Of a stretch of 64,000 bases of DNA, positions 11,409 through 24,700 are shown piece after piece. The stretch spans positions 15,564,519 through 15,628,518 of the forward strand of contig CM046342.1 in assembly GCA_025403435.1 (NCBI GenBank), read 5' to 3'. Positions within the stretch are counted from its first letter, which is position 1. Each line of letters begins with the position of its first letter. This DNA is from Artocarpus heterophyllus. Taxonomy: Eukaryota > Streptophyta > Magnoliopsida > Rosales > Moraceae. Made by a program: the position numbers and the translations under genes. The notes beneath the pieces are model-generated. The model ran no database searches. It was not told where the DNA came from and worked only from the letters and a program-made list of their open reading frames with translations.

Positions 11409-11620
11409 TGAATTTTGGATCTCTCAAACAAATCGATATGTCCTAATTTGGAGATCTAAGACTATGAGAGAGAGTATCTTCTCTTGGATCTAGAAATTTC
11501 TCTCTCTGAAGTCTCACTCCTGAATTCTTGAAAGGACCAAGTCCCTTTTCATCCCACCAAGGCTCTTATTTATAGACGTTGGAGCCTAGACGAATTCAAT
11601 TTCACTCTGTTTCTGGTTCA
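11409..11620. repeat. Direct repeat, right copy
   Basis: Second copy of the 10,611-10,830 sequence. Divergence between the copies is clearly visible by eye, so the duplication is old. Confidence 0.75.
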
Positions 11621-12001
11621 TTACCAGCAATCATATATAAACCAAAATAGGTTTTTGTTTTTTTAAGAGATATGGGTGTATATATTTCATTTATGCAAAA
11701 CAAAAAAAGGAAGAATAAAAAGAAAATCTTGAAGAAGAAATAAACAACTAACTTTTTTGCAAGGAGCTAGCTTTTTCACATTGGAATCCATCCTATTACT
11801 TTGAAAAACAGTAGGGCACAATAATTTTTAGAAAGAAATAAATTTTTTAAGGTGGGCATGTATGAGTAATTTTTGAAATACTTTTGTTCTAAAAGTAATT
11901 CGATCAATGGGAAATTCAATAATTTCATTAGAAGAATTGCTACTATGCTACCTCTTTCTCTCTCTATCTCTTTTCTCTCTTCGTTAGGCTAGGGTTTCTT
12001 C

Positions 12002-12033
12002 TTTTTTTTTTTTTTTTTTTTTGGGGGGGGGGG
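12002..12033. repeat. T21/G11 homopolymer junction
   Basis: Twenty-one T followed by eleven G. On the minus strand this reads C11A21, so it could be the A-tail of a retroposed minus-strand sequence lying to the right. It is also a place where sequencing or assembly errors are likely. Confidence 0.8.
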
Positions 12034-12900
12034 TTTGTGTGTTTTCTTTTTAAGGGCCGGAGTCCGACACGACCACTAGTTGGTCACGAGACTCTTGGCC
12101 TCTGAGATGGTGCCTGAGGTCATGCGAGTTTGGCTGGTGGTGGTTGTAGTCTTGCGGCAATGGAGGCATAAATCTAGCATGATGGAGGTTGACGATGCCG
12201 GTGGTTTGGGGCCTCGCCTCCTCATTGATGTGGTTGACGACGAGCATCTCCTGGTGGCTACTACTGATGGTGGAGGCTTGGCGGCTCTCATGGTTGCATG
12301 GAGGTGGAGTTCTTCGGCGGATTTGTGGTGTAGGGACTTCAAGCTCCATGATGCAACGCTTTTCTGGGTTTGTTTGCATCAGCAGCGGCAGCTACATTCC
12401 TCTTGCAGCAATAGTTCCACTATACTTTGGTTTCCTTGAGCTCCATGAAATGGTGGTCGGCTTGTCACCGATGGCTCTTCTCGTGTGGCTGAGACCACTC
12501 TTCTTCGTTATAGTATTTTTTTTTGGTTTCAGTAAGGGCATTGATGTTTTCACCAATTAGATCTAGTATGCTTCTATTTTGTTGGTTTTTTGTTGTAACA
12601 GCGTAGGTTGTCTCCCCCATCTTTTGGTCTAATCTTTATGTCCAATCCATAAGTCCTTGTCCTTTGCTGTGTTCTAGTAGGTTTTGGGGCTTTTAGTATC
12701 TTGATCTTGATCATATCAACCGTCTATAGTGGTATGTTTGAAAAACAATTTGTGTGTTCGATTAGTGGTGTGCTTTTTTAGTTTTCTCTTATTGGAATTC
12801 GACACACATACCCCTTTGTGTGTTTCAGTCGAACCTGCCGGTGGTTCCAGTTCATGGTCGAGCTTGAGTTGCTATGATCTTTCATGCCTAAATTAGTATA
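12034..12900. other. GC-richer block of unknown origin
   Basis: Clearly richer in G/C than its neighbours, with overlapping open frames on both strands between 12,050 and 12,560. Opposed open frames are expected when GC-rich sequence has few stop codons, and none encodes a recognised domain. The adjoining A-tail-like run suggests a retroposed segment (LINE, SINE or transcript fragment) on the minus strand. Identity is not established. Confidence 0.3.
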
Positions 12901-13789
12901 TGTACTTCTAAAATTTGGAAAACAATTATCATTTTTTAAAAAAAGAAATTTATTTTAAAATGTGTGAAAAATAGAACGAGGATGTCAATAGATTCACCCT
13001 TGCAACACAGAGAATGGAATGATAAACAAAGTAAATTTCATGCCAAAACTCAACTTCTTCATGTATAAGCGGACCTACATTTATATGGCAAAATGTTGCA
13101 AAGAAATTAAAATGAGAATGCAAATAAAATTACTCGGGCTAAGTTCAAGCAAAGATCAGTCCTTTAAGCTAAAAGCTTAAGAACTAGAAGATACCACCTT
13201 CCCCAATGAAACTTCTTTCCCCGGAGCAGCAACTGAAAGAGAAAAGACCGGGTATGCCTGAAAACCTGAAACGGATTCGTGAATACCGAAAATTTAAAGA
13301 GAGAGAGAGAGAGAGAGAGAGAAGAATAGTGATTAACTTGCTAATTTTGAACCAGAGATTAAATTATTTACTCAAATTTGAGTTTCCTGGATTAAATTAT
13401 GACGAAAACTTTCTCGGAAAGATGAAACATAAAATTTTGTCAAAGTATATGAGGGCATGAGCAAACCTGCTGTTACTGTTAAGGTTTAAACTCGTGGGGT
13501 AATTAGTCAAACTAAACACAGCACATCTTCGGGAGTTGAAATCCTTTCAGTCGTAGACTCAGTAGGTACGAATATTAGCCTAAGCTAAAGATGTTGTTAC
13601 TTCAGCCACCAATAATGCTCGCCTTCATGTTGCCTTTAATCGCTAGTTTAATTTCTACTAAGATGACATCATAATTAATTGGTAATTTTGTTATTCAAAG
13701 AACATACTGACTAGTTTATCTATTTTCTAGATTTTTTTTCTTTGGTTTATTTATAAAAGGCTGTATTTTACCGAAATGCTTTTGTAATC
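12901..13789. other. Intergenic, no gene assigned
   Basis: Contains the (GA)n tract at 13,298-13,322 and AT-rich sequence. The frame at 13,206-13,460 is low-complexity and shows no domain. It could hold upstream exons of the 13,790 frame, but no splice pairing is convincing. Confidence 0.35.
13298..13322. repeat. (GA)n microsatellite
   Basis: About twelve AG/GA units in a row; typical of plant intergenic DNA. Confidence 0.9.
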
Positions 13790-14500
13790 ATGTTTAGCCA
13801 TGACTTTTCAAAATGTATGTATATGACACGTATATGTAGTTTACCGAATTATGCATTCGTTATAAATCATGTGCTGAACAAGTTCACACCACCACCGGAT
13901 GCAGACATTTTGAAGCATGTTCTTGGGGGACAATCTGGGATTGACAAGGATCTACATAGGGAGGAGCAGCTACAGGCACCAGACGAAGTATTGCACAGCA
14001 TCATGAAGGAGTTAGCAGAACATAACAAGCAAATTTCACAGCATTTGCAGACTGTGATGCCAACAACGTCACATGTATCTTTCGATCCTCTAGAGACGAC
14101 ATCTACCTCTGCATTTGCTCCATCTCAGTCTACATCTGCAGAAAAGAAGCCTCATGATACACCAGAGGAAATTACTGACAGCTTGTGTTCCCAAATCATT
14201 GAACTGAAAGATCAGAACAATGAGATCCTGCAAAATTTGCGGACTCTTGTACCAGTGACACCAGATGATGCGACTAGTGGATTATTTCCCGAGTCCGCAT
14301 CACCGTTGTCTGCTACCAGTGCCAGTAATCTGCTTAAGGATGTGATTGTGGACGAGCAACATGTTGAAGTTCCACAGCAAGTGATACACACTCTCCAATC
14401 ACATTTGACGGAGTTACAAGGTCACAACCAACAAATGCTGCAGTTCTTGCATGCGGCAATATCGAATTCACCACCACTATGGCCAGCAGGTAAGAAATGA
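13790..14500 (+). CDS. Hypothetical protein segment with three helical repeats
   Basis: Family not recognised. The frame gives 236 aa, and everything from about residue 40 has gene-like codon use and composition. Three units of ~60-70 aa repeat the pattern [P-x-E/Q-x-I/L]...[L]..[HN/QN]..[ILQ]..L....P: PDEVLHSIMKELAEHNKQ, PEEITDSLCSQIIELKDQNN and PQQVIHTLQSHLTELQGHNQ, each followed by a Ser/Thr/Pro-rich linker. Each helical piece looks amphipathic and could form short coiled coils. The frame ends in CCAGCAGGTAAGAAATGA, where CAG|GTAAGA is a strong splice donor, so this may be an internal exon and not a complete gene. The upstream acceptor is unresolved. There is no signal peptide or membrane segment. 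It could also come from a transposon. Confidence 0.45.
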   Translation: MFSHDFSKCMYMTRICSLPNYAFVINHVLNKFTPPPDADILKHVLGGQSGIDKDLHREEQLQAPDEVLHSIMKELAEHNKQISQHLQTVMPTTSHVSFDPLETTSTSAFAPSQSTSAEKKPHDTPEEITDSLCSQIIELKDQNNEILQNLRTLVPVTPDDATSGLFPESASPLSATSASNLLKDVIVDEQHVEVPQQVIHTLQSHLTELQGHNQQMLQFLHAAISNSPPLWPAGKK

Positions 14501-14855
14501 ATGGATCAGAGGGTAGGAAATTGCAAAACCAGAGCTAATTTGTTAATTATTTGTAGAATTTTTTTTTTCTTTTTTTTTTTCATGTGTGGAACAGTGAAAG
14601 CTTAAGTTATTGAGTTCTTGACACATTGCAGTATTCATTTAGGCAATGATGCCGAAAACAGAGCCTGAATTTCTTTGATTTTTGACGCATTTAACTAATC
14701 GACTTCCTTCTTTTTAGTTGTGCATTATTTTGCAATCAACGTCGATGTGTAAAATTCAGTTGAACGGTTTACTTGGCGTTATTAGGCACCGATGATTTTG
14801 ACAACCTACTTTCCTTCTCTCTGAGCTGCATTTTTTTGTCTCTTCCTCTAGGGAA

Positions 14856-15369
14856 ATGGAACCCAGCAAAGGAAAGATGAGTATTGAGTACAAGAGCATG
14901 AAGTAGGTAGAGGAAGAGGAAGAGTAAGACGACGACGTTTCGGGAGTTAGGTTTGTAGGGGACGACGTCATGATGATGTTGAGGAAGACTACTAGTAGCA
15001 GTACTGTCACGGCTTCTTCAACGAAAAGGAGAGAAGGATCCTCCAGTGCCGGAAAATCGACGAGGACAAGCTGCCTGGTTGACTTGACCGACTCCAGGGC
15101 TTATCACCGTCGACATTAGATCTGTGCATTCCATGCCAAGGCCGCTGTCGTCCGCATCAACGGTTTGGAGCAGCGCTTTTCCCAGCAATGTAGCAGGTTT
15201 CATGGACTATCAGAGTTCGATGACAGAAAAAGGAGTTGTCGGAGGCGTTTGGAACCTTTCTATACAATGTTTGGGGATGAATCCTCATCATCATCATAAT
15301 CAGTATTGGACTGATCTTTCTGGTTATTTCAACTCTTCTTCAGCAACGAGCAATAATAATCCTCTATGA
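14856..15369 (+). pseudogene. SBP-box (SPL) transcription-factor pseudogene, intronless
   Basis: SBP proteins bind GTAC-core DNA through two zinc sites and a C-terminal nuclear signal. One frame from ATG 14,856 runs through an acidic stretch into an SBP domain: CLVDLTDSRAYHRRH, then [39 protein letters not shown] and RRRL. It is broken by in-frame stops at 14,904, 14,925 and 15,117. About five residues, with the second zinc-1 cysteine, are missing after CLVD, and the first Cys of RFCQQC is Ser. After RRRL the likely C-terminus ([11 protein letters not shown] to 15,369) is in the +1 frame. SPL genes normally have a conserved intron inside the SBP domain near QQCSR; here the domain is continuous, which suggests a processed copy. 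No poly(A) tail was seen. The short acidic N-terminus resembles small SPL3/4/5 types, but the subgroup is uncertain. Confidence 0.8.
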
Positions 15370-16930
15370 AGATCACTATCATGGTACTACTGGTATTTCT
15401 ACTAATTAATTAATGGCGATTGTGTGAAGCTTCCATTTTTTTTGTGTTTTCTATTTCATTTTTTAATTAGCGTGGCTTCAAAATTTTCAATAAACAAAAT
15501 AATTAACTTGATGATCATCAAAAAGAAGAAGACAAGTTCCATACGCCCAATTAGTTAATTTATGTATATATACATATTTAGTGTTTGCTCCTTTTTTTTT
15601 TTTTTCCTTTGCATCTTTTTGGGGGTTTACATGTATGATAAACATGTTTACGACAGTACTTTTAAGTTGAGTTAAATCATACGTATATCGGTATTAATGT
15701 TGATCATATTGATGAATATCAAAAGCTAGCTGTATATCTTTAATCTTTATTTTAACATATATATATATATATATGTACTTATATATAAAATAAAAATAAG
15801 TTTCGTGTGATATTTTAACATATATATTTTAGGCCGAAACTGTCTTTTTTACTTTTCGAAACGTTTTTTTTTAGGAAAACTTTTTTTTTCTACTTTGGTG
15901 TAGAAACTTTTTTTATTTTTTTTTGAAAAACGTTTTTTTTTTAATTTTAAAGTTTTTTTAGCACGCGCGTACTCCATTAATATATATATATATACACACA
16001 CACACACACCCAATTTATTACGGTACGATGAATAGTACTGTTTTATTTTTGTTACCTTAATTTTGAAGTTTTTGTGTTGACAAAATCGTCCCGATAAATT
16101 AATCAAACTCCCGTGTCGGCATTAATTGTGAGTTGGTTTAATATGTTATATTTCATTATCAATACTAATGTAATATTGGGTTGATAGATCAAGACTCTTG
16201 ATTTTGTGTTGATGATTAATTTATTTTAAAAAACAATGTAATGAAGCGTGATTTCTTTTGACAATATGGTCCTCTTCTACCTTTTTTCTTCTATTCATTT
16301 TTTCCTTCCTCCTGTTATTCTTGGGGTCGTAATGTACCAATAAATCTCATGTTGGCTATGAGTCACAACCATGTAGATGCCCCGGCTTTTTTTTTTTTTT
16401 TTTCCGCTCATCAGTCAATTCTTTGCAGCTAATTAATTACGAATATTGTATAAATCAAATTATCACTATAATTATGAAACAAGCCGTTATTTAATGCAAC
16501 TTTCTTAAAATTAATCTTATTTACTTGTATAAATGCAGATTTTTTTTTTTCTAAAACATACTTATATTTCTTAAAAATAGTCATTGAAAATATATTTAAA
16601 ACATTTACTTTTGACTATAAAACACATACACATGTTATCTTGCCAAAACGGTACTAGTATAATACTAGTCCATCACATCCTCTAATAATAATCAAAAGAT
16701 CTTACAAGAACGAAATCTATAGCCCGGCATATGCATTTATTTCACCACCGCACCAAGCCTATCAAATATTCATGTCGATCTTTTGACAGGATCTCCTACA
16801 ATATAAAAAACCTAGATGAGATTTCACTCAACAAGTCTAACACATTCTCATAAAACATTTTTAAAAGAAGTACTAATAGTAATACAATACATTATTCTAG
16901 TTATGCTTAATTATAAACATCTTATTATAA
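15370..16930. other. AT-rich, microsatellites, no gene
   Basis: Includes an (AT)n run at about 15,757-15,774 and (TA)n(CA)n at about 15,979-16,010. Poly-T tracts are common. No coding or element boundary was seen. Confidence 0.5.
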
Positions 16931-19850
16931 TTTTTTACTTATTTTGAATTGTGGACCCTTGTTCGTACTGGGTGCATGTGATTTTCGAACACCAATATTG
17001 TAACTTATTCTTAATATGATGCTCCCCTTAGGTTGGAAGACTTCTAATCCCCCTCTTGGTCAAAAGATTGGTACGACACTCTTTTATCTTGTCTTGTTTA
17101 TCTTGACTTGTGAGTTCAGATTACCAATCGTGTAAATATAACGACTCTACTTACGTGGTTGTTACTTAACAACATAATCTTAATCCTAAACATGCATTAA
17201 CGTAAAGCACTTAAATTTGCAAAATAATTTTTTTAAACAAAATCTTAAAAATGAATTCTTACATATTACCTTAAAAGAAATAATAATTATTTCTCAAGTA
17301 ATAATATTAATTTCTTAAAACTTTTCTTTTAAATAAAAAGATAATTATTTAAAAATTTCTTCCTTTAAAACATTCCTTAATTTAAATGAAAATTTTTCTG
17401 AAACAATTCTAAATTAAATGTCATGATAAAATTCTATTTTTTAAATGCTCTTTAAAACTTTCTTAAAAATTATCTATATATTTTACTTAAAATTTATTAT
17501 CTTAAAACTAACATAATGATTTCTTTTAACTTAATCTTTTTTAAAACTAAACATAATAATAATTTCTTATAACTTATTCTTTTAAGTCTGATATATTAGT
17601 TTCTTAAAAATATTCTTTTAAATCTCATAATAAATTCATAAAACATATTCATTAAAATCCTTACTTAATTTAACGTAAAACTCCTATAACCTTTCATAAT
17701 TTTCTCATTTAAAAATTTATATGTATTTGTTGCATTTTTTGATGCATCATTTTTAAATCTTAAAATTCTATTGACTAAGGTTTTATAATTACAACCCCAG
17801 TTTTCATAACTTACATATGTAATTTTATTTACTTGTTAATACATACATAAATTCATAAACTAAAAATGCAGAAATATTATATTTGCATGAGCGATATCCA
17901 TTCCCATCTCCACCATTCGTCCGTCACTCATCACTGTCCATCGAGTGTGCTGATAGGTTTTCTTACGTATAGTATGAACATACTTAAATGAGTTTTTACT
18001 CAACAAGTAGGAAATTAGAGTTACAAAACTTAATTAAAATCATTTAAATAAAAACATGTGTGAATATTTTATGCTTGCTTATCAACTTGTTTTATGCTTA
18101 AGTATTTAAACTATAATTTATCTTATTAATTGGGCCTAGGTGATCGTACCGGTTGTGCGTGATCTTCGAGAAGTCCAGGTTCGCGAGGTCCTTAATGACA
18201 CCAAGATCATGAATTGTACTGGATTGTATTGAAGCCTCTCCGTACGTTGAGAGGTTGGTACAATACCATTAATTTGTCTTATTGATTTCATTTATTTTAT
18301 TGTGTGTATGGATTATGACATGTTACTACAAAGCATCATCATTTCATAAAACATAAATTATAACTCGTAAACATGCTTAACTTGAAAGTGACTAGACAAT
18401 ATAACATATTATTGCACACGTCACATATTGATCGTGACAAATCACAACATAGCATGACATGACATGTCATGAACATAACAAATCATAATTATATCATAAC
18501 ATAACAAGACATCATAACATAACATGACATGACAATTAATTGAACATACATTTCATAACATTTTTATGAGAATATGTAAAAAAAAATTTCTTTGAAACCG
18601 TTCATATTGTAGGTGAGATTTCTACTTACCTAAATTTCGAGCTAACCTGTTCCAGTTGGATGTTGTTATATCTACAGCCTACGTGGCATCCTCAATAGTG
18701 GTCCTTGAGTGACCGTAGATGGCTAGGTATGCTTCATGAAGATCATGTATTGCTGGAAACGTCATTCTAAACTTTATTATTGCAGTCAATGTCACCTCGA
18801 TTTGCATGCCGTCGGTATCGAAGGATTTTCAATGGAGTAGAATTAGCTTGATTAGATGGCACCATTGAGTTTGGACCATCGAAATGAGTTAGGAGGTGGT
18901 CTCGAATCATTAATCAAGACTCAAAAAGGCAACTCTCTGATTTGCATTTTCAGTCAACAATTGATTGCCCTTGATCGGTGTTGATTAGCATTGACCCGAC
19001 TCCATTGGTCCCCCTAAATCAACCATTTTGAGTCTAATAGCGGTATCAATTTCACCTAAATCAACCACCAGCCATGCAGATCAGAGACCTAATGGCGGTG
19101 GAAGAATGGAGACTTTAATCTCCCATCTTCAGTGAAGGAAACTTAAAATTGGTCTGTGCTTTTCGTTCCTTGGAGTGCTCTGAGTGGTTTTGCCATAATG
19201 GCATGCCTCAACATGACGTGAAACAATGGTTCTAAGATTTCCTCGGTGGCGTACGATAGTAGTCCTCGATCTCCATCACTCGATGGTCCTTTGGGTGAAA
19301 TTGATCAAAGCTCTTTGATCTATGGACATCTCTAAGTGTAAAGGGACCGCCAATTTGCCACCAAACAGTCGAGAACGTCATGATTGACGTTCCTTGTGGT
19401 AGCGATGAAGGGGCCGTTTGAACTCTAGCGATGGGCAGGACTTTCCTTTAATTGAAAGAGGGCTTCTTCTTCCCTTGATGGTCTAAATGTGAGGGTGTCC
19501 TCAATTTGGTCCAACATCATTGGAAATGGTGAAGTTGAGCTCACCCACGGCGACTTTTGTTCTCTATTTGGCTATTGGGTATAGTGAGATTAGTCGAGGC
19601 GTTTTACTCGTTGTTGTTTTTTGGTCCTATTGGTATCGACAGGGTGCCTTGTTGTGGCCTAGATCATTTAGACAGCATGGGCCACAATGATTTCTAGTGT
19701 TGCATGATGTTCTTTGCCATTCCATGGTGGGTTTATATGGCTCTTGGGTGGCTCTTCATCTTCTACCACCTTTGCGTCTTTTGGGATAGGTGGTGTAAGC
19801 CACCTCCATCAGCATGGCGGAGTTCCATATGGCTCGAAGACATACGATGG
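16931..19850. other. Probable decayed LTR-element sequence
   Basis: No intact frame. The part 18,640-19,850 is GC-richer and reads like LTR or leader sequence, with many short motifs but no domain. It is interrupted by the old copia element at 19,851. The sequence right of that element (29,334 on) has a minus-strand TATA box and looks like the rest of the same LTR. Class and boundaries are not proven. Confidence 0.3.
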
Positions 19851-21764
19851 TGTTGGAAAATGATATGTAGTGGAATTTTTAAAATTTTTAAACCAAAGTC
19901 TTTTCTAAATATCAAGTTTGACATGTAAAGTACATAAATTAATAATAGATTTTTCGTACCTCTTTTGTATACTGAAGTCTGAAGAAAAAACCAAGAAGAA
20001 AAAAAATGTTCTAGAAGAGCCTCAATCAACTGGTCTTCTTTGTTGTTCTCTATCCACAATTGGAATGCAGGTGGCCACACGTCAAACAGTCTTCCTCCGG
20101 TGGTTCTCTTTCCAACCACTTGAGAAAATCAAGAACTAAGGTTCTAGATGTTGAACAATAGCTCTCTAGAAGTTTCAGAGTTTCTCTCACTAGAGTGCTC
20201 ACTCTTTGCTTCTCAAATGATCTAAAGAACAATGAAAAATAATTTCCCTTTTATAATAGTCATATCTGGGGTTAGTCCTTATCAGATTAGGTTTCAAAAT
20301 TCGAGTTTGGATCATTTTCTGATTAAAAATGCATAAACATGTTTTCTGATTTTACTTACTATGGTTAATCGCACCCTATGTATCACGGTCGATCGTATGG
20401 TTGCAGACTTCAATTCTAATTTGAAGTTCGACCTCACAGGCTTATTTGATTAATCCAATCACAACTAATTGGATAAATCCTATCTTATTTGACCCGAATA
20501 TCCTTAATAGAGGATCAATTTTAATTCAAGTACTAATAGAAAAGTTATTTAATTAAAATAGTCATATATAAATAAACCCATACAAATAAAATATATCCAC
20601 ATAATTCAACATGTTTATTTTGAATTAATTCACAAAATTAATTCAACCAATAAACCAATAAACCAATCATGAATTATTAAATCCAATCAACTCAAATTTT
20701 TGCAATCTAGTGATTAACATAAGTTACTAATATATAAGAAAAGCACGCCTATAATTACAGGAATTATTGTGAGCTAGTAAAGAGGACCTGATCGACATAT
20801 ATAGATCAAGCTCTTATGATTATAAAATAACATATCCCAGATATACATATTTCATAATTATCAACTCTAATGCTACTCCACTAAAAGCTTAGAGCTACAC
20901 TCTTAAACTATATAAAATTATACAGCTGCAATAAGCTAATCGTCCATGACATATCATAATGTGTAACATTCCCATAGGATATTCATAATCAGCTTAAGGG
21001 TAAATTTCATTTTACCTTCTCAATTATTTTTATCTTTTGTTCCATTATCTCATGATTGGAATACTTATAATCCATAAATAGTATACCATTTAGTTATACC
21101 TATGTATTTGAATGGTTAAGCGCTCTAATATTTTAATTACAGGATAATGTTTATAAGAGAATATCATTAACTCTATAAAAGAGCTATGGATTCCATATCT
21201 ATGAAAAACGAGTCTATGTCAATCAAGAGTTATGTATCCAATGTACTGGTATGCATACCATCATCAAATCAGGACGTCATCCTTTGGTTGATCAAAAGAC
21301 GCAAGGCCCATTGTTCATTTCAAGTTTAAGACGTAATACATATGATTGTCAAAAGTGAATTGATTTACACAAACCAAATTATTAATCAAATCAATTTAAC
21401 TTTTGTCCTAATCTAATATATCTTCACCTATGACAATAAACTAATGTTTTTAATAGTGGAGTCCTACTCCAATGACTAAGATAAGTCATCTTCTGTTAGA
21501 GATGTAGACAACATAACAATCTTGGCATGAATAAAGTGTCCAACTTTATTCCCTCGATTGTGGACCTTTCCATTTAGACTATCACCTTTAAGATTTATGT
21601 CTTTACATAATTTGTTCAGACTTTTGTTTGCTTATCATACATTCAATAGAAATGAACATAAAGAGGACAACATTTAGTATATAAATAATAAATAAACTCT
21701 TTATTGATTAAATGTCTCCAAAAACTTATTACATCATCTAATCCTTAGGACACCATGTCTAACA
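19851..21764 (-). repeat. Old copia 3' LTR
   Basis: Runs from TGTTGGAAAA to TCTAACA. In element orientation this is the 3' LTR. The adjoining ATTTCCAACTT at 21,765 is a decayed polypurine tract when read on the minus strand. Confidence 0.85.
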
Positions 21765-21782
21765 ATTTCCAACTTGCCCTAT

Positions 21783-24700
21783 GTGAGTAAATGTGATATG
21801 TTACGCATCCCCATAGCCCTAATAGGCTATAATGTCCTCATACGCAATCTTACATATTCCCACATTTCTATTTACCTTGATGTCTTTCATCACATGATAC
21901 TTCTAGTGTATGTTTACTCTTCTTATAAAATCTTAGTTTCTTAACATTAGCTATCGCTGCAGTGTTATCACAATACAGCGACATTATCTTATCCATACCA
22001 GGAACTACCTCAAAATCTTCAAAGAACTTGTGGAGCCATACGGCTTCTTTCAAAGCCTCATTAGCTGCCACATACTTGGCCTTCATCGTTGAATTAGAAT
22101 TGTAATCTTTCTTGACAGTTCTCCAAACAATGGCGCCTCCACCTAAAGTAAACACTAAACCTGAAGTCGATCTTCTTGAATCTAGACAGGATTAAAAATC
22201 CAAATCAGTATATCCAAGAGGTGTTAGTCCTCACCAGAGTACACTAGCATATAACCTCTAATCCTTCTTAGGTACTTGAAAATATGCTTGACCATAGCCC
22301 AATGGTTTGGTCCTAGATCTGACTGAAATCGACTTACTATTGTGATTATATAACGAATGTATGGTCGTGTGCAAAGAATAGCATACATGAGACTACCTAC
22401 TACTGAAGCATAAGACATCTTCTTCATGTATTCTCTTTCTTCATCAAACTTAGGAGAGTCTTTCTTATATAGGATACTTCTAGACCTAAATAGTTGCTTA
22501 CCTTTCTTGAAATTCTATATTGCATACTTCTCAAGAATTCTATCTATGTAGGTAGCTTGGAATAAACCTATCATTTTGTTTTTCTTGTCCTGAAAGATTT
22601 GGATACCTATAACATAATTAGCTTCACTTAAGTCCTTCACGTCAAACTGCATGGTCAACCATAATTTGTCCGATGATAGTGCCTCAACGTCATTGCCATT
22701 AACTATAATCTAATCTACATGAAGCAATAAAAAAACTGCCTTCCTATCTTTAATGTGTTTATAAACACATGGTTCGTCCACATTTTTCTCAAACCTATAA
22801 GTCTTGATCACTTGATGAAATCTTATATTCCAAGAACAAGTAGCTTGCTTAAGTCAATAAATAGACTTTAGCAGCTTACAAACCTTACCCTTTTGACCTT
22901 TAGCTTTGAACTCGTTTGGCTGCACCATATATATGGTCTCATCAAGATAGCCATTTACAAAGGCCGTCTTGGCATCTATTTGTCAAATTTCGTAGAGAGT
23001 GGCAGCTATGAACAAGAGAATATGGACAGACTTAAGCATAGCTACAGGCGAAAAGGTTTTCATGTAACCGATTCCTCCCTTTTGCATATACCCCTTTACT
23101 ACTAGTCTGGCCTTATAGGTTTCGACTTTCTTATCTGCTCCCCTCTTTTTCTTATAGAGCTACTTATATTCTATGGGTTCTACCCCTTTAGGAAGGTCCA
23201 CAAGCTCCCAAACTTGATTAGTCTTCATAGAGTTCATCTTAGTGTTCATAGCTTTTGTCTGGACTTTTGAATCAACATCTTTGGTAACCTCTATGTAAGT
23301 GTAAGGAGCCCTATCATGTTCAATCGGTTCAGCCAAGTGGGCTTCACCATTGAACATATACCTCTCAGGTTGATGCCCAATCCTCCTATTATGCCCAAGC
23401 TCCCTAGGTTGTTGTTTAGTTAGTTTTTCTACATTGATTGGATTGGTTTCAACTGGAACTCCTAGAGTGATCAAATCACTAACCAACTCCCCGGAGTATC
23501 ACTTTATTATGAGGCTTAAAGTTGTTCATGTAACTTTCCTTAAGGAAAGTCGCATTTGTTGAAATCATGACTTTATTTTCTTTTGGGTTATTGAAATAAC
23601 CCCACCTTTTTGTCCTTTTTGGATATCCTACAAACATGCACACTTCCAAACGTACTTCCAACTTGTTCACTCCTTATAGAAGATATGAGCTAGACATGTC
23701 CATATGCAAATATGGTTTAAAGATGTCTTCTTACATGTTCACAACTTGTGAGGAGTTTTAGGAACCAATTTCGAAGGCACATTGTTCAAAAGATAATATG
23801 CATTTGTAGTGCATATCCCCAAAAGGATAAAGGTAATGTCAAATAACTCATCATAGACCTAACCATGTCGAAAAAGTTCTATTTTTTCTCTCAGTCATGC
23901 CATTCTGTTACGGAGTGCCTAGAGGAGTCAAATGGGATAAAATCACATTCTCTAATAACTATCCTAAGAGCTCATTGGGGAGGAATTCTCCACCTCGATT
24001 GGATCGAAGTGTCTTTATGGATTTACTTAATTGCTTCTCCACTTCAGCTTAAAACTCCCTAAACTTATCAAAAGTTTTGTTCTTATGATACATTGGGAAA
24101 GCGTACCGATATCTTGAGTAATCATCAATGAAATTGACAAAGTACTAATACCTTTCTCGTGTCTTGATGTTTATGGAACCACAAACATCACTGTGCACAA
24201 GTTCTAAGACCCCTTCAACTCAATTGCCCTTAGACCTGAAAGGTCTTTTGGTCATTTTGCCCTCCAAACAAGATTCATATTGTGGTATAGATTCTACCTC
24301 TAAGTGACTTAAGCCTTTGAATCCTATTCAGGCTAATATGATCTAATCACAAGTACCAAAGATTAGTCTTATTAAAGTGAAAAGTTTTAAGTTTTTTAGA
24401 GTTATTATTAGCCTCAGTGTTAAACAACAAGTTTATCTTGGGTTTGATAAAGTATAGGCTGTTTTGCATCCATCCATTATAGATGATTTGTTTTTATGAA
24501 TCACAACTTTATTATCAAAAGAAACTGAATAAGAGTCTTTAAATAAACAAGCGACATAAATTACATTCCTTTTAAGTTTAGGAACATAAAACAATCTCTC
24601 AAATCCTATAGCTATCAAAGTAAAGATGGATATTTCCTACTGCTTCAACCAACACTAAGGTTTCATAACCATTCGAAGCGTGAAGTGCTCATGTAGCAAA

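Noticed and set aside
12050..12560. Long overlapping frames on both strands
   Set aside because: GC-richer DNA has few stops; the peptides are repetitive and match no family I know.
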